A DNA stretch of 10,751 nucleotides from an uncultured Lachnospiraceae bacterium (GCA_900539175.1 UQAW01000094.1:1-10751), one strand, 5' to 3'; positions 1 to 6,640 are shown, numbered from the stretch's first letter. Notes: generated by a model not told the origin, from the letters alone. A program made the numbers and translations.

Positions 1-196
1 GATGAAAGCGTCAAAAGGTATTTTGACGCTTATGATATACGGATTGCTTCGCATTTCATGCTCCCGCAATCCTAAAACACCTCAAATTCGCTCATTTTTC
101 TACGAAAAATGGCTACTTTTCGGTGTTTTTCGCGTCCCAAAGTCATGCCTTTTCATGCAAGCATGAAAAGCATGACCTTTTGACGCTTGTATCATC
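1..196 (-). repeat. Multi-hairpin repeat element, diverged member of the 9038 family, reverse orientation
   Basis: A non-coding block made almost wholly of nested inverted repeats. 7-19 can pair with 175-187 (13 bp) to close the element, or 7-16 can pair with 21-30 around a 4-base loop. Inside are hairpins 41-47/66-72 (GGATTGC/GCAATCC), 74-81/122-129 enclosing 93-100/104-111, and 142-158/161-176 with one bulged base. Read on the - strand, the order is GCATG hairpin, middle hairpin, GATTGCGGGAGCA hairpin, then the end. That is the order seen in the element at 9038-9197, and the GATTGC hairpin is nearly identical in sequence. I infer a mobile, MITE-like structured repeat. The left boundary may lie outside the window. 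Confidence 0.72.
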
Positions 197-230
197 AGAT
201 CATTAAAAAAACGTTGAACTATAGAAGTCA

Positions 231-417
231 GGAAAAGAGCGGGGGCCGGTCGGAGCGGAGAAATTTGCGCTGACTTCGGAGTGCGCCCGAAGATCCACTT
301 CCTGTGAATACTTAGCGAAGAACCCTTTGGTGATGAGCTTAGTATGAACGGAAGTTAGCTGAGGGGAAACGCAGAAGCAAGCAAATTCTCCGCTCCGACC
401 GGCCCCCGCTCTTTTCC
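231..417. repeat. 187-bp long inverted repeat with 32-bp perfect GC-rich arms
   Basis: Arms 231-262 and 386-417 are perfect reverse complements over 32 bases and very GC-rich (the left arm begins GGAAAAGAGCGGGGGCCGG). The 123-base interior is also structured: 274-279/287-292 (CTTCGG/CCGAAG), and a long hairpin whose base is 297-302/350-355 (ACTTCC/GGAAGT), continued by 308-312/341-345. As RNA it would form a branched stem ending 29 bases before the era start codon, leaving the era ribosome binding site (436-440) free. An 80-codon reverse frame crosses it, but this looks like a by-product of the repeat. No target-site duplication or transposase is visible. Mobile repeat or transcribed structured RNA are both possible. 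Confidence 0.8.
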
Positions 418-446
418 GTCCAATCAGCCAAAAATGGAGAACCAAA

Positions 447-1352
447 ATGAATGAAAATTATAAATCCGGATTCGTTGCAATTATCGGACGTCCCAACGTG
501 GGCAAATCTACGTTGATGAATCATTTGATCGGTCAGAAAATTGCGATTACATCCAAGAAACCGCAGACTACCAGAAACAAAATACAGACCGTATATACCT
601 GCGAAGAAGGTCAGATCGTGTTCCTGGATACACCCGGAATCCACAAGGCAAAGAACAAACTGGGAGAATACATGGTGAATGTAGCAGAGCGGACGCTGCA
701 GGAAGTTGACGTTGTCATGTGGCTGGTAGAACCAACGACATTTATCGGAGCCGGCGAACGTCATATTGCCGAACAATTGGAGAAAGTGAAAACACCGGTT
801 ATTCTGGTGATCAATAAAGTGGATACCGTGAAAAAGGAAGAAATTCTGACATTTATTGATACCTATCGGAAATTATATGCGTTTGATGAGATTATTCCGG
901 CATCTGCTCTTAGGGGACAGAATACACAGGATATTATTGATTCGATCTTCAAGTATCTGCCTTACGGACCGCAATTTTATGATGAGGATACGGTTACGGA
1001 TCAGCCCATGCGTCAGATTGTGGCTGAAATCATCCGTGAAAAATCCTTACATGCGTTGGACGAGGAGATTCCTCATGGAATCGCCGTATACATAGACCGT
1101 ATGAAAGAACGTCAGGGCGGAAAGATTACGGATATTGATGCTACGATTGTCTGTGAGCGGGATTCTCATAAGGGAATTATTATAGGAAAACAAGGTGCCA
1201 TGCTGAAAAAAATAGGAACTAATGCCCGTTTTGAGATTGAGAGACTTCTGGAACAAAAAGTAAATCTGAAGCTCTGGGTAAAAGTGAAAAAAGACTGGCG
1301 TGACAGTGATTTCCTGATCAAGAATTTCGGTTATGACAAAAAAGAAATCTGA
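447..1352 (+). CDS. era: GTPase Era, ribosome small-subunit assembly factor
   Basis: Era is a membrane-associated GTPase that binds the 3' end of 16S rRNA and helps 30S subunit maturation. The 301-aa length is normal for the family. All GTPase motifs are visible: G1 GRPNVGKST at residues 14-22, the KPQTTR switch region at 38-43, G3 DTPG at 61-64, G4 NKVD at 123-126 and G5 SAL at 153-155. The C-terminal KH RNA-binding domain shows GIIIGKQG at 243-250. The start is supported by GGAGA at 436-440, six bases upstream of ATG. recO follows 80 bases downstream, a common Firmicutes arrangement. No convincing promoter is seen between the long inverted repeat and the start, so transcription probably comes from within or beyond the repeats. 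Confidence 0.98.
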   Translation: MNENYKSGFVAIIGRPNVGKSTLMNHLIGQKIAITSKKPQTTRNKIQTVYTCEEGQIVFLDTPGIHKAKNKLGEYMVNVAERTLQEVDVVMWLVEPTTFIGAGERHIAEQLEKVKTPVILVINKVDTVKKEEILTFIDTYRKLYAFDEIIPASALRGQNTQDIIDSIFKYLPYGPQFYDEDTVTDQPMRQIVAEIIREKSLHALDEEIPHGIAVYIDRMKERQGGKITDIDATIVCERDSHKGIIIGKQGAMLKKIGTNARFEIERLLEQKVNLKLWVKVKKDWRDSDFLIKNFGYDKKEI

Positions 1353-1358
1353 CCGGAC

Positions 1359-1409
1359 AAAACAGCCTTCAAGTGCAGAGGTACTTTTGAAAAAAATCGG
1401 GGCTGTTTT
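1359..1409 (+). other. Hairpin between era and recO, possible attenuator
   Basis: AAAACAGCC (1359-1367) and GGCTGTTTT (1401-1409) form a perfect 9-bp stem. Its interior can pair further through AAGT/ACTT. The descending arm ends in only four T residues and runs straight into the recO ribosome binding site. It could be a weak terminator that tunes recO below era, an RNA processing site, or neutral. It does not look like a full terminator. Confidence 0.5.
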
Positions 1410-1432
1410 GGAACGATGAACAGGAGGAGGAT

Positions 1433-2077
1433 ATGAGTGAACCAATTCAGGTGACGGGCATGGTGTTGTCTGTGATGCCGATTGGGGAGTATGATAAGCG
1501 GTTAGTTCTGCTGACGCGGGAGCGCGGAAAGCTTACGATGTTTGCAAGGGGTGCAAGACGACCCAACAGTATACTTATGGCTGCCGCGAATCCCTTTGTA
1601 TTCGGAACATTTACCGTATATGAGGGAAGAACAGCTTACAGTATGGTGAGTGCGGAGGTCCGTGAGTATTTTATGGAGTTGGCAAACGAACAGCCAGGCG
1701 TTTATTATGGGTTTTATTTCCTTGAATTTGCCGACTATTACGGACGTGAAGGGACGGATGAAGCCCAGATGCTGAATCTTTTGTATGTCTCGTTGAAAGC
1801 ATTGCTGAGTCCTAGGTTTGACAATCGGCTGGTGCGCCGAATATTCGAAATAAAGGCTTTGACTATCAATGGAGAATATGCACCGGAGACGCAGCAGATG
1901 AGTCCTTCGGCGTTGTATGCCTGCCAGTACGTGGTGGGAGCGCCAATGGATCGGCTGTATACGTTTTCGCTGAAACCGGAAGTGCTTCAGGAAGTGGAAC
2001 GGTTGATGGAACGGTATCTGCCGCGGGTGATTGACCGGAAATTTAAAAGTCTTGCAATATTGGAAATGTTTGATTAG
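1433..2077 (+). CDS. recO: DNA repair protein RecO, short form without zinc ribbon
   Basis: RecO is the recombination mediator that works with RecF and RecR to load RecA on SSB-coated single-stranded DNA. The N-terminal OB-fold is clear from residues 1-80 (VTGMVLSVMPIGEYDKRLVL, then a GKLTMFARGARRPNS segment), followed by the helical C-terminal domain and the closing RKFKSLAIL motif. At 214 aa it is shorter than the usual roughly 240-260 aa. The expected four-cysteine zinc site is missing: only one cysteine (in the ALYACQYVV segment) is present, and the missing length falls between INGEY and the LYTF segment. The ATG is set by AGGAGGAGG at 1422-1430. The position next to era fits the usual era-recO pair. 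Confidence 0.95.
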   Translation: MSEPIQVTGMVLSVMPIGEYDKRLVLLTRERGKLTMFARGARRPNSILMAAANPFVFGTFTVYEGRTAYSMVSAEVREYFMELANEQPGVYYGFYFLEFADYYGREGTDEAQMLNLLYVSLKALLSPRFDNRLVRRIFEIKALTINGEYAPETQQMSPSALYACQYVVGAPMDRLYTFSLKPEVLQEVERLMERYLPRVIDRKFKSLAILEMFD

Positions 2078-2157
2078 GCGATGAGAAAACTCTGGAAGTC
2101 GTTTTAGATTTAGATATGGAAGAGTTTTTCAATCATTTAAAACTGTGTGAGGGATGA

Positions 2158-2164
2158 AAGGAGG
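2158..2164 (+). promoter_or_regulatory. Ribosome binding site deciding the HAD gene start
   Basis: AAGGAGG lies 12 bases before the ATG at 2177. The in-frame upstream GTG at 2147 has no comparable site and would read through this motif as codons. The ATG at 2177 also puts the first transmembrane helix directly after a short basic N-terminus. I therefore prefer 2177, although the spacing is somewhat long. Confidence 0.65.
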
Positions 2165-2176
2165 AAGCAAAAGGAT

Positions 2177-2989
2177 ATGAAAAACAGTAAAAGATATCTG
2201 GCGATACTGGGTGTGGTTTTGTTGGTGGGATTATACGGTGCCACGCTGGTATTTGCTATGATCAACAGTCCGGCAGCGTATACGATGTTTAAAGTCTGTC
2301 TGTTTTGTACGATAGCGGTTCCGGTATTGTTATATGCCATGATTTTGGTGTATCGTCAGCTGAAACGGAAAAATGAGGAGATGTTCGGTTCAGGAATTGA
2401 TACGGTAATATTGGATGTCGGAAATGTATTGGTCAATTATGACTGGAAGAGCTATCTGGATAGCTTTGGGTACGATGAGGAGAAAAATAAGGCTCTGGCC
2501 GCAGCCATGTTTGAGAATCCGGTGTGGGAAGAGGCGGATCGCGGCGTTCTGAGTGAGGAGGAATTAGTCGGCAGGTTTGTGGAAAACTGTCCGGAATATG
2601 GCGAAGAGCTGCGAAAGTTATATGAAACACCGGGAAAGACCGTATTTCCTTTGGAGTATGCCTGTGACTGGATCAAAGATTTGAAAAAGCGGGGACTGAA
2701 GGTGTATATTCTTTCCAATTATTCCAAACGGATTTATGATCAGACTGTGGATGGGATGGAGTTTCTTTCACTGGTTGACGGGGCATTGTTTTCTTTCCAG
2801 TGTCATATGATAAAACCAGAGAGAACTTTTTATGAGGAATTAATACGCAGATATAAAATCCGTCCGGAACGTGCAGTATTTATTGATGACAGACAGAATA
2901 ATGTGGATGGGGCAAAGGCAGCGGGGCTTTTGGCACTGCGCTTTACTACTTATGAAGATACCAGAAGGGCTCTGGAGCGGTTGCTTTAA
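2177..2989 (+). CDS. Membrane-anchored HAD-superfamily phosphatase-like protein
   Basis: A 270-aa protein with two hydrophobic helices (about residues 7-28 and 36-58) followed by a cytoplasmic-type HAD hydrolase domain. Motif I is ILDVGNVLVNYD with the nucleophile Asp80, motif II Ser180 in ILSNYS, motif III Lys213 in IKPE and motif IV Asp237-Asp238 in FIDDRQNN. The Asp-x-Gly-Asn form of motif I, with no second Asp at +2, resembles the YihX-like subfamily IA group, known to include sugar-phosphate phosphatases. The membrane anchor is unusual for that group. It starts 99 bases after recO with no terminator between them, so it is probably co-transcribed. Substrate unknown. A longer form starting at GTG 2147 is possible but less likely. 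Confidence 0.85.
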   Translation: MKNSKRYLAILGVVLLVGLYGATLVFAMINSPAAYTMFKVCLFCTIAVPVLLYAMILVYRQLKRKNEEMFGSGIDTVILDVGNVLVNYDWKSYLDSFGYDEEKNKALAAAMFENPVWEEADRGVLSEEELVGRFVENCPEYGEELRKLYETPGKTVFPLEYACDWIKDLKKRGLKVYILSNYSKRIYDQTVDGMEFLSLVDGALFSFQCHMIKPERTFYEELIRRYKIRPERAVFIDDRQNNVDGAKAAGLLALRFTTYEDTRRALERLL

Positions 2990-3025
2990 AATTGCTTTCA
3001 ACAGTCTGCATGTATCCAAAGAATT

Positions 3026-3060
3026 CACGAAGTGTGGAGCAATCGGCTTTCATAAATGGT
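3026..3060 (+). repeat. Remnant 3' end of the three-hairpin repeat family
   Basis: Thirty-one of 35 bases match 9170-9204, the right end of the complete element, including the GGAGCAATCG arm, the terminal CTTTCAT and the flanking AAATRGT. The matching left part of the element is not present upstream, so this appears to be a decayed fragment in the gap after the HAD gene. The rest of the gap (2990-3184) shows no gene and no clear terminator. Confidence 0.7.
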
Positions 3061-3184
3061 GATGTGTGCGACAGCAGACATGGCTGTTTAGAAAAATTTA
3101 ATGTCCGAAAGAATTGCTTTTTGCAGATAAAAGGAATAAAGTGAATTATATGAAATTTGTGAATAAAGGAGTGCGTAAAAGTTC

Positions 3185-3586
3185 ATGAACAAATTCAGAG
3201 ATAAGATGCAGAATTTCATGAGAGGACGGTACGGGGTTGATCAGTTGGGAAGATTTACCATGTATGCATCCGTAGCTGCATTGTTAATTTCCGTATTTTC
3301 AGGAAATCAATGGTTTTATCTGATTGCATTGGTACTGCTGGCTGCCACTTATGTGCGGATGTTTTCCAGAAATCACGGGAATCGTTATACAGAGAACCAG
3401 AAATATCTGGAATGGAAGCATAGATTTCTGGGATTTTTCCGCATTGGAGCACGGCGTGTGAAAGATAAGGAGCATTGTTATTTTAAATGTCCTCAGTGTA
3501 AGCAGAATGTAAGGGTGCCGAAAGGAAAGGGGACCATATCCATCCGCTGTCCGAAATGTCAGCATGAATTCATCAAACGGACATAA
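3185..3586 (+). CDS. Small membrane protein with C-terminal zinc ribbon
   Basis: A 133-aa protein. The N-terminus is basic and amphipathic, two hydrophobic segments lie at about residues 22-40 and 42-58, and a basic linker leads to a C-terminal treble-clef or ribbon motif: CPQC at 102-105 and CPKC at 122-125, with an extra Cys98 just before. The fold suggests zinc binding and possibly nucleic-acid or protein contact at the membrane, but the function is not known to me. An AAAGGAG site at 3165-3171 precedes the ATG at a long spacing of 13 bases; no better start is seen. It ends 12 bases before the DUF5685-like gene, which indicates a shared transcript and probably linked roles. Confidence 0.85.
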   Translation: MNKFRDKMQNFMRGRYGVDQLGRFTMYASVAALLISVFSGNQWFYLIALVLLAATYVRMFSRNHGNRYTENQKYLEWKHRFLGFFRIGARRVKDKEHCYFKCPQCKQNVRVPKGKGTISIRCPKCQHEFIKRT

Positions 3587-3598
3587 GGGGGAGGCTGT

Positions 3599-4462
3599 AT
3601 GTTTGGTTATGTAACCATTAACAAGGAAGAACTGAAATTAAAAGATTACCAGAAGTATCAGGCGTATTACTGCGGGGTCTGTCAGGAATTAAAGGAAGCT
3701 TACGGGCAGTCAGGGCGGATGACGCTGACGTATGATATGACGTTTCTGGCGGTTCTGCTTACTGGGTTGTATGAAGATGGGACGCGCAGGGAGGAGCATT
3801 TCTGTGCAGTCCATCCTGCAAAGAAACATCCATGTCTTCGGAACGAATTTACCCGATATGCGGCGGATATGAATCTTTTGCTGGCCTATTACAATCTTCT
3901 GGATGACTGGCAGGACGAGCGGAAGAGGACAAGCTATACCGCCGCAAAGATTCTGCGGAAATCCTTCCTGAAAGTTTCAGAGCAGTATCCCAGACAGACA
4001 AAAGCAGTAAAGGAATATTTGAAAAAGATTCACGAATGCGAGAACAGAAATTCGGCGGATATGGATTTGGCAGCAGGTCTTACCGGAGAGGCACTTGGGG
4101 AGATTTATGCCTATAAAGATGATATCTGGAGTGAAGATCTAAGGCAGCTTGGATTTTATCTGGGAAAGTTTATCTATCTGATGGATGCTTATGAGGATCT
4201 GGAAAAAGATAAGAAGAGCGGCAATTATAATCCGTATAAATTTATCGGAGATTTACCGGAGTTTGATAAGACAGCGGAGGATATCCTGACCATGATGGCG
4301 GCATCTGCATCAAAGGCATTTGAAAAGCTCCCTATTCTGGAAAATGTAGACATTTTGCGGAATATATTGTATATTGGAATCTGGACAAAATATGATATGG
4401 CAAAAAAGAAGAAAAAGACAAAAGACGGTACGGCAAAAGATGCAGGTGAAGTATCGAAGTAA
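3599..4462 (+). CDS. DUF5685-like protein with prenyl-synthase-like Asp motifs
   Basis: A 287-aa, mostly helical soluble protein that I recognise as DUF5685-like; no function is established to my knowledge. Near the N-terminus is YYCGVC (Cys25, Cys28), with further cysteines at 69 and 79. Two acidic motifs stand out: LLDDWQDE (Asp102, Asp103, Asp106) and FIYLMDAYEDLEKD (Asp196, Asp200, Asp204), the second followed by GNYNPY. Their spacing and setting recall the paired Asp-rich motifs of squalene/phytoene synthase folds. That link is my inference, not a demonstrated homology. The C-terminus is a Lys-rich tail. A purine-rich AGGGGGAGG site overlaps the stop of the zinc-ribbon gene, so translation may be coupled. 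The J-domain gene follows 26 bases later. Confidence 0.82.
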   Translation: MFGYVTINKEELKLKDYQKYQAYYCGVCQELKEAYGQSGRMTLTYDMTFLAVLLTGLYEDGTRREEHFCAVHPAKKHPCLRNEFTRYAADMNLLLAYYNLLDDWQDERKRTSYTAAKILRKSFLKVSEQYPRQTKAVKEYLKKIHECENRNSADMDLAAGLTGEALGEIYAYKDDIWSEDLRQLGFYLGKFIYLMDAYEDLEKDKKSGNYNPYKFIGDLPEFDKTAEDILTMMAASASKAFEKLPILENVDILRNILYIGIWTKYDMAKKKKKTKDGTAKDAGEVSK

Positions 4463-4488
4463 GCAGATATGAGGAGATAGAAGGATAG

Positions 4489-5124
4489 ATGACAGATCCA
4501 TATAGGGTGCTTGGGGTCACAAGAGATGCCAGCACGGATGAAATCAAAAAGGCATATCGTACACTCAGCCGGAAATACCATCCTGATGCAAATATCAATA
4601 ATCCCAATAAGGATCAGGCGGAAGAGATGTTTAAGCAGATCCAGCAGGCGTATAAGCAGATTATGGATGAGCGTGAGGGAAAGACGTCGTCCTATGGCGG
4701 ACAGGGGTACGGCGGATTTGGCGGTTTTGGTTATGGACAGGGCGGCAGGCAGGATACCTACGGAAGTAGTGAAGAAGAAGTGGAGATGCGTGCGGCGGCA
4801 AACTTTATCAATAATCGGATGTTCCGGGAGGCGATGAATGTGTTGAATCAGATTGCCGGCCGTTCCGCACAGTGGTATTATCTCCATGCTGTGGCGAATT
4901 ACGGCATGGGAAATAATATTAATGCAGTTCAGGACGCCATGCAGGCAGTCAATCTGGAACCGGACAATTTCCAGTACCGCCAGTTACTGCAGCAGCTTCA
5001 GGGAGGTGGGCAGTGGTATACCAGTATGGGCGAGGACTATGGTTTTGACCGCAGTAATACCGGATTCGGCAGCTTTTGCTGTCAATGTCTGGCAATCAAT
5101 GCACTTTGTAATTGCTGTTGTTGA
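4489..5124 (+). CDS. J-domain protein with Gly-rich linker, TPR-like region and Cys-rich tail
   Basis: A 211-aa DnaJ-type co-chaperone that would stimulate a DnaK/Hsp70 partner. The J domain spans about residues 3-63 with the essential HPD at 31-33. A Gly/Tyr/Phe-rich linker follows (about 66-90), then a helical TPR-like region (about 98-170, with NAVQDAMQAVNLEPDN typical of a TPR). There is no DnaJ zinc-finger or substrate-binding domain, so it is not canonical DnaJ. The last 15 residues hold seven cysteines (197, 198, 200, 207, 209, 210, 211), which could bind metal, be lipidated or attach to a membrane. The start follows GAAGGA at 4480-4485. The final codons form the left arm of the terminator. 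It is the last gene of the era-led run. Confidence 0.93.
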   Translation: MTDPYRVLGVTRDASTDEIKKAYRTLSRKYHPDANINNPNKDQAEEMFKQIQQAYKQIMDEREGKTSSYGGQGYGGFGGFGYGQGGRQDTYGSSEEEVEMRAAANFINNRMFREAMNVLNQIAGRSAQWYYLHAVANYGMGNNINAVQDAMQAVNLEPDNFQYRQLLQQLQGGGQWYTSMGEDYGFDRSNTGFGSFCCQCLAINALCNCCC

Positions 5125-5151
5125 CGAACAGCAATTACAGGGTGCTTTTTG
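5107..5151 (+). terminator. Intrinsic terminator overlapping the J-domain gene stop
   Basis: TGTAATTGCTGTT (5107-5119) and AACAGCAATTACA (5127-5139) form a perfect 13-bp stem with a 7-base loop, followed by a T-run at 5146-5150. The left arm lies within the last codons of the upstream gene and the TGA sits in the loop. It would end the era-to-J-domain transcript. Confidence 0.85.
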
Positions 5152-5166
5152 ATTCTGTGCGTTAAA

Positions 5167-5196
5167 TTGACAGAGTCCCATGTTCTTGAGTATACT
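5167..5196 (+). promoter_or_regulatory. Sigma-A-type promoter for the NSS transporter
   Basis: A perfect TTGACA -35 box (5167-5172) and TATACT -10 box (5191-5196) are separated by 18 bases. A start near 5203 would give a leader of about 73 bases. That leader can form a small hairpin from GTGTGC (5215-5220) and GCACAC (5243-5248), just before the GGGGGAGGAA ribosome binding site (5261-5270). Confidence 0.82.
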
Positions 5197-5275
5197 GTAA
5201 AAAAATACCGTAGAGTGTGCAGACGATAGAAATGAATTTTAAGCACACGTTGGAGAATATGGGGGAGGAACACAG

Positions 5276-6640
5276 ATGGAAAGAGAAAAATTAGGTTCCC
5301 GGCTGGGATTTATTCTGTTGTCAGCCGGATGCGCCATCGGAATCGGTAATGTATGGAGATTTCCTTACGTGGCAGGTAATTCCGGAGGTGGCTTTTTTGT
5401 ATTCATTTATTTGTTTTTTCTAGCGATTATGGGCTTGCCGATTATGACTATGGAGTTTGCGGTAGGACGAGCCAGTCAGAAAAGTGCGGTATGTTCCTAT
5501 CAAGTGTTGGAAAAACCAGGACAGAAGTGGCATTTGCATGGATGGCTTGCGATGGCTGGGAATTATCTGTTGATGATGTTCTATACAACAGTTTCCGGAT
5601 GGATGCTCCATTATTTCTATATGGAAGTAAGGGGTGGTTTTTCCGGCAAAGATTCTAAGGGAGTTACACAGGTCTTTTATGAGATGTTGGAGAGCCCGGA
5701 AACCATGACATTCTGGATGGTGGTTGTTGTAATTTTAGGATTTTTTATCTGCGCACAGGGGCTGCAGAATGGTGTGGAGCGAATTACAAAGTACATGATG
5801 TCGGCTTTGCTTGTAATTATGGTAGTTCTTGCAGTCCGCAGTGCTACACTTCCGGGTGCTTCCGAAGGGCTTGCTTTCTATCTGCTTCCGAGCTGGAGCA
5901 AGATGCAGGAAATCGGTGTGGGAAATGTAATTGTATCGGCTATGAATCAGGCATTTTTTACGTTGAGTCTGGGAATCGGAGCTATGGCAATCTTCGGAAG
6001 CTACATAGGAAAATCCCGTTCTTTGTTTGGAGAGTCTATCAACGTTGCCGTATTAGATACCTTTGTAGCCATTACGGCAGGATTGATCATATTTCCAGCA
6101 TGTTTTGCGTATGGTGTGAAACCGGACAGCGGCCCGGGACTGATTTTTATGACTCTGCCGAATATCTTCAATGAGATGCCGGGAGGAAGGCTCTGGGGAA
6201 GTTTGTTCTTTGCATTTATGTCTTTTGCGGCATTTTCCACAATTCTTGCAGTGTTTGAGAATATTATGTCCTTTGGTATGGATTTGTGGGGATGGAGCAG
6301 AAGGAAAGCAGCAATTGTTAATATTGTTGTAGTAGGCGTTTTATCCATGCCGTGTATTTTAGGGTTTAATGTCTGGTCGGCGTTTGAGCCTTTGAAGGAA
6401 GGCAAGAATATCCAGGATCTGGAGGATTTCCTTGTGAGCAATATCCTGCTTCCACTGGGGTCATTGATTTATTTATTGTTTTGTACTTGTAAATGGGGCT
6501 GGGGATGGAAGAATTTTACGGATGAGGCTGATACCGGAAGCGGTCTGAAGGTTCCGCGGTGGATGCATGTTTACTGCAAATGGGTTCTGCCTTGTATCGT
6601 ATTGGGGATTTTGATTTATGGGCTTGTAACTTATTTTTAA
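5276..6640 (+). CDS. Neurotransmitter:sodium symporter (NSS) family amino acid transporter
   Basis: A 454-aa inner-membrane protein with the length and helix pattern of the 11-helix bacterial NSS (SNF) transporters, such as MhsT, which couple Na+ entry to uptake of amino acids. The signature of the broken first helix is clear: GCAIGIGNVWRFPY (I23-GNVWRFPY at 24-31) followed by a Gly-rich GNSGGGFF segment, then GLPIMTMEFAVGRASQKS at the end of TM2. The S-rich TM6/TM7 region, FFTLSLGIGAMAIFGSY, is also present. Exact substrate cannot be read; hydrophobic or aromatic amino acids are typical. The start has an excellent ribosome binding site five bases upstream. It is flanked by its own promoter and terminator, so it is probably monocistronic. 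Confidence 0.95.
   Translation: MEREKLGSRLGFILLSAGCAIGIGNVWRFPYVAGNSGGGFFVFIYLFFLAIMGLPIMTMEFAVGRASQKSAVCSYQVLEKPGQKWHLHGWLAMAGNYLLMMFYTTVSGWMLHYFYMEVRGGFSGKDSKGVTQVFYEMLESPETMTFWMVVVVILGFFICAQGLQNGVERITKYMMSALLVIMVVLAVRSATLPGASEGLAFYLLPSWSKMQEIGVGNVIVSAMNQAFFTLSLGIGAMAIFGSYIGKSRSLFGESINVAVLDTFVAITAGLIIFPACFAYGVKPDSGPGLIFMTLPNIFNEMPGGRLWGSLFFAFMSFAAFSTILAVFENIMSFGMDLWGWSRRKAAIVNIVVVGVLSMPCILGFNVWSAFEPLKEGKNIQDLEDFLVSNILLPLGSLIYLLFCTCKWGWGWKNFTDEADTGSGLKVPRWMHVYCKWVLPCIVLGILIYGLVTYF

Noticed and set aside
1..196. CRISPR array
   Set aside because: The repeats here are inverted and nested, with no regularly spaced direct repeats and no cas genes.
203..445. Reverse-strand open frame of 80 codons across the inverted repeat upstream of era
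   Set aside because: It spans both arms of the 231-417 repeat, so its sequence is fixed by the repeat. No good ribosome binding site or domain is seen.
339..776. Reverse-strand 145-codon frame overlapping era
   Set aside because: Most of it lies opposite era, a clear GTPase gene with all motifs intact. It is a shadow frame.
2147..2176. Upstream GTG start for the HAD gene
   Set aside because: The AAGGAGG at 2158-2164 lies inside this extension and serves ATG 2177; no ribosome site precedes the GTG.
4225..4887. Long reverse-strand frame (220 codons) opposite the DUF5685-like and J-domain genes
   Set aside because: It overlaps two well-supported genes on the other strand and has no recognisable domain or start signal.
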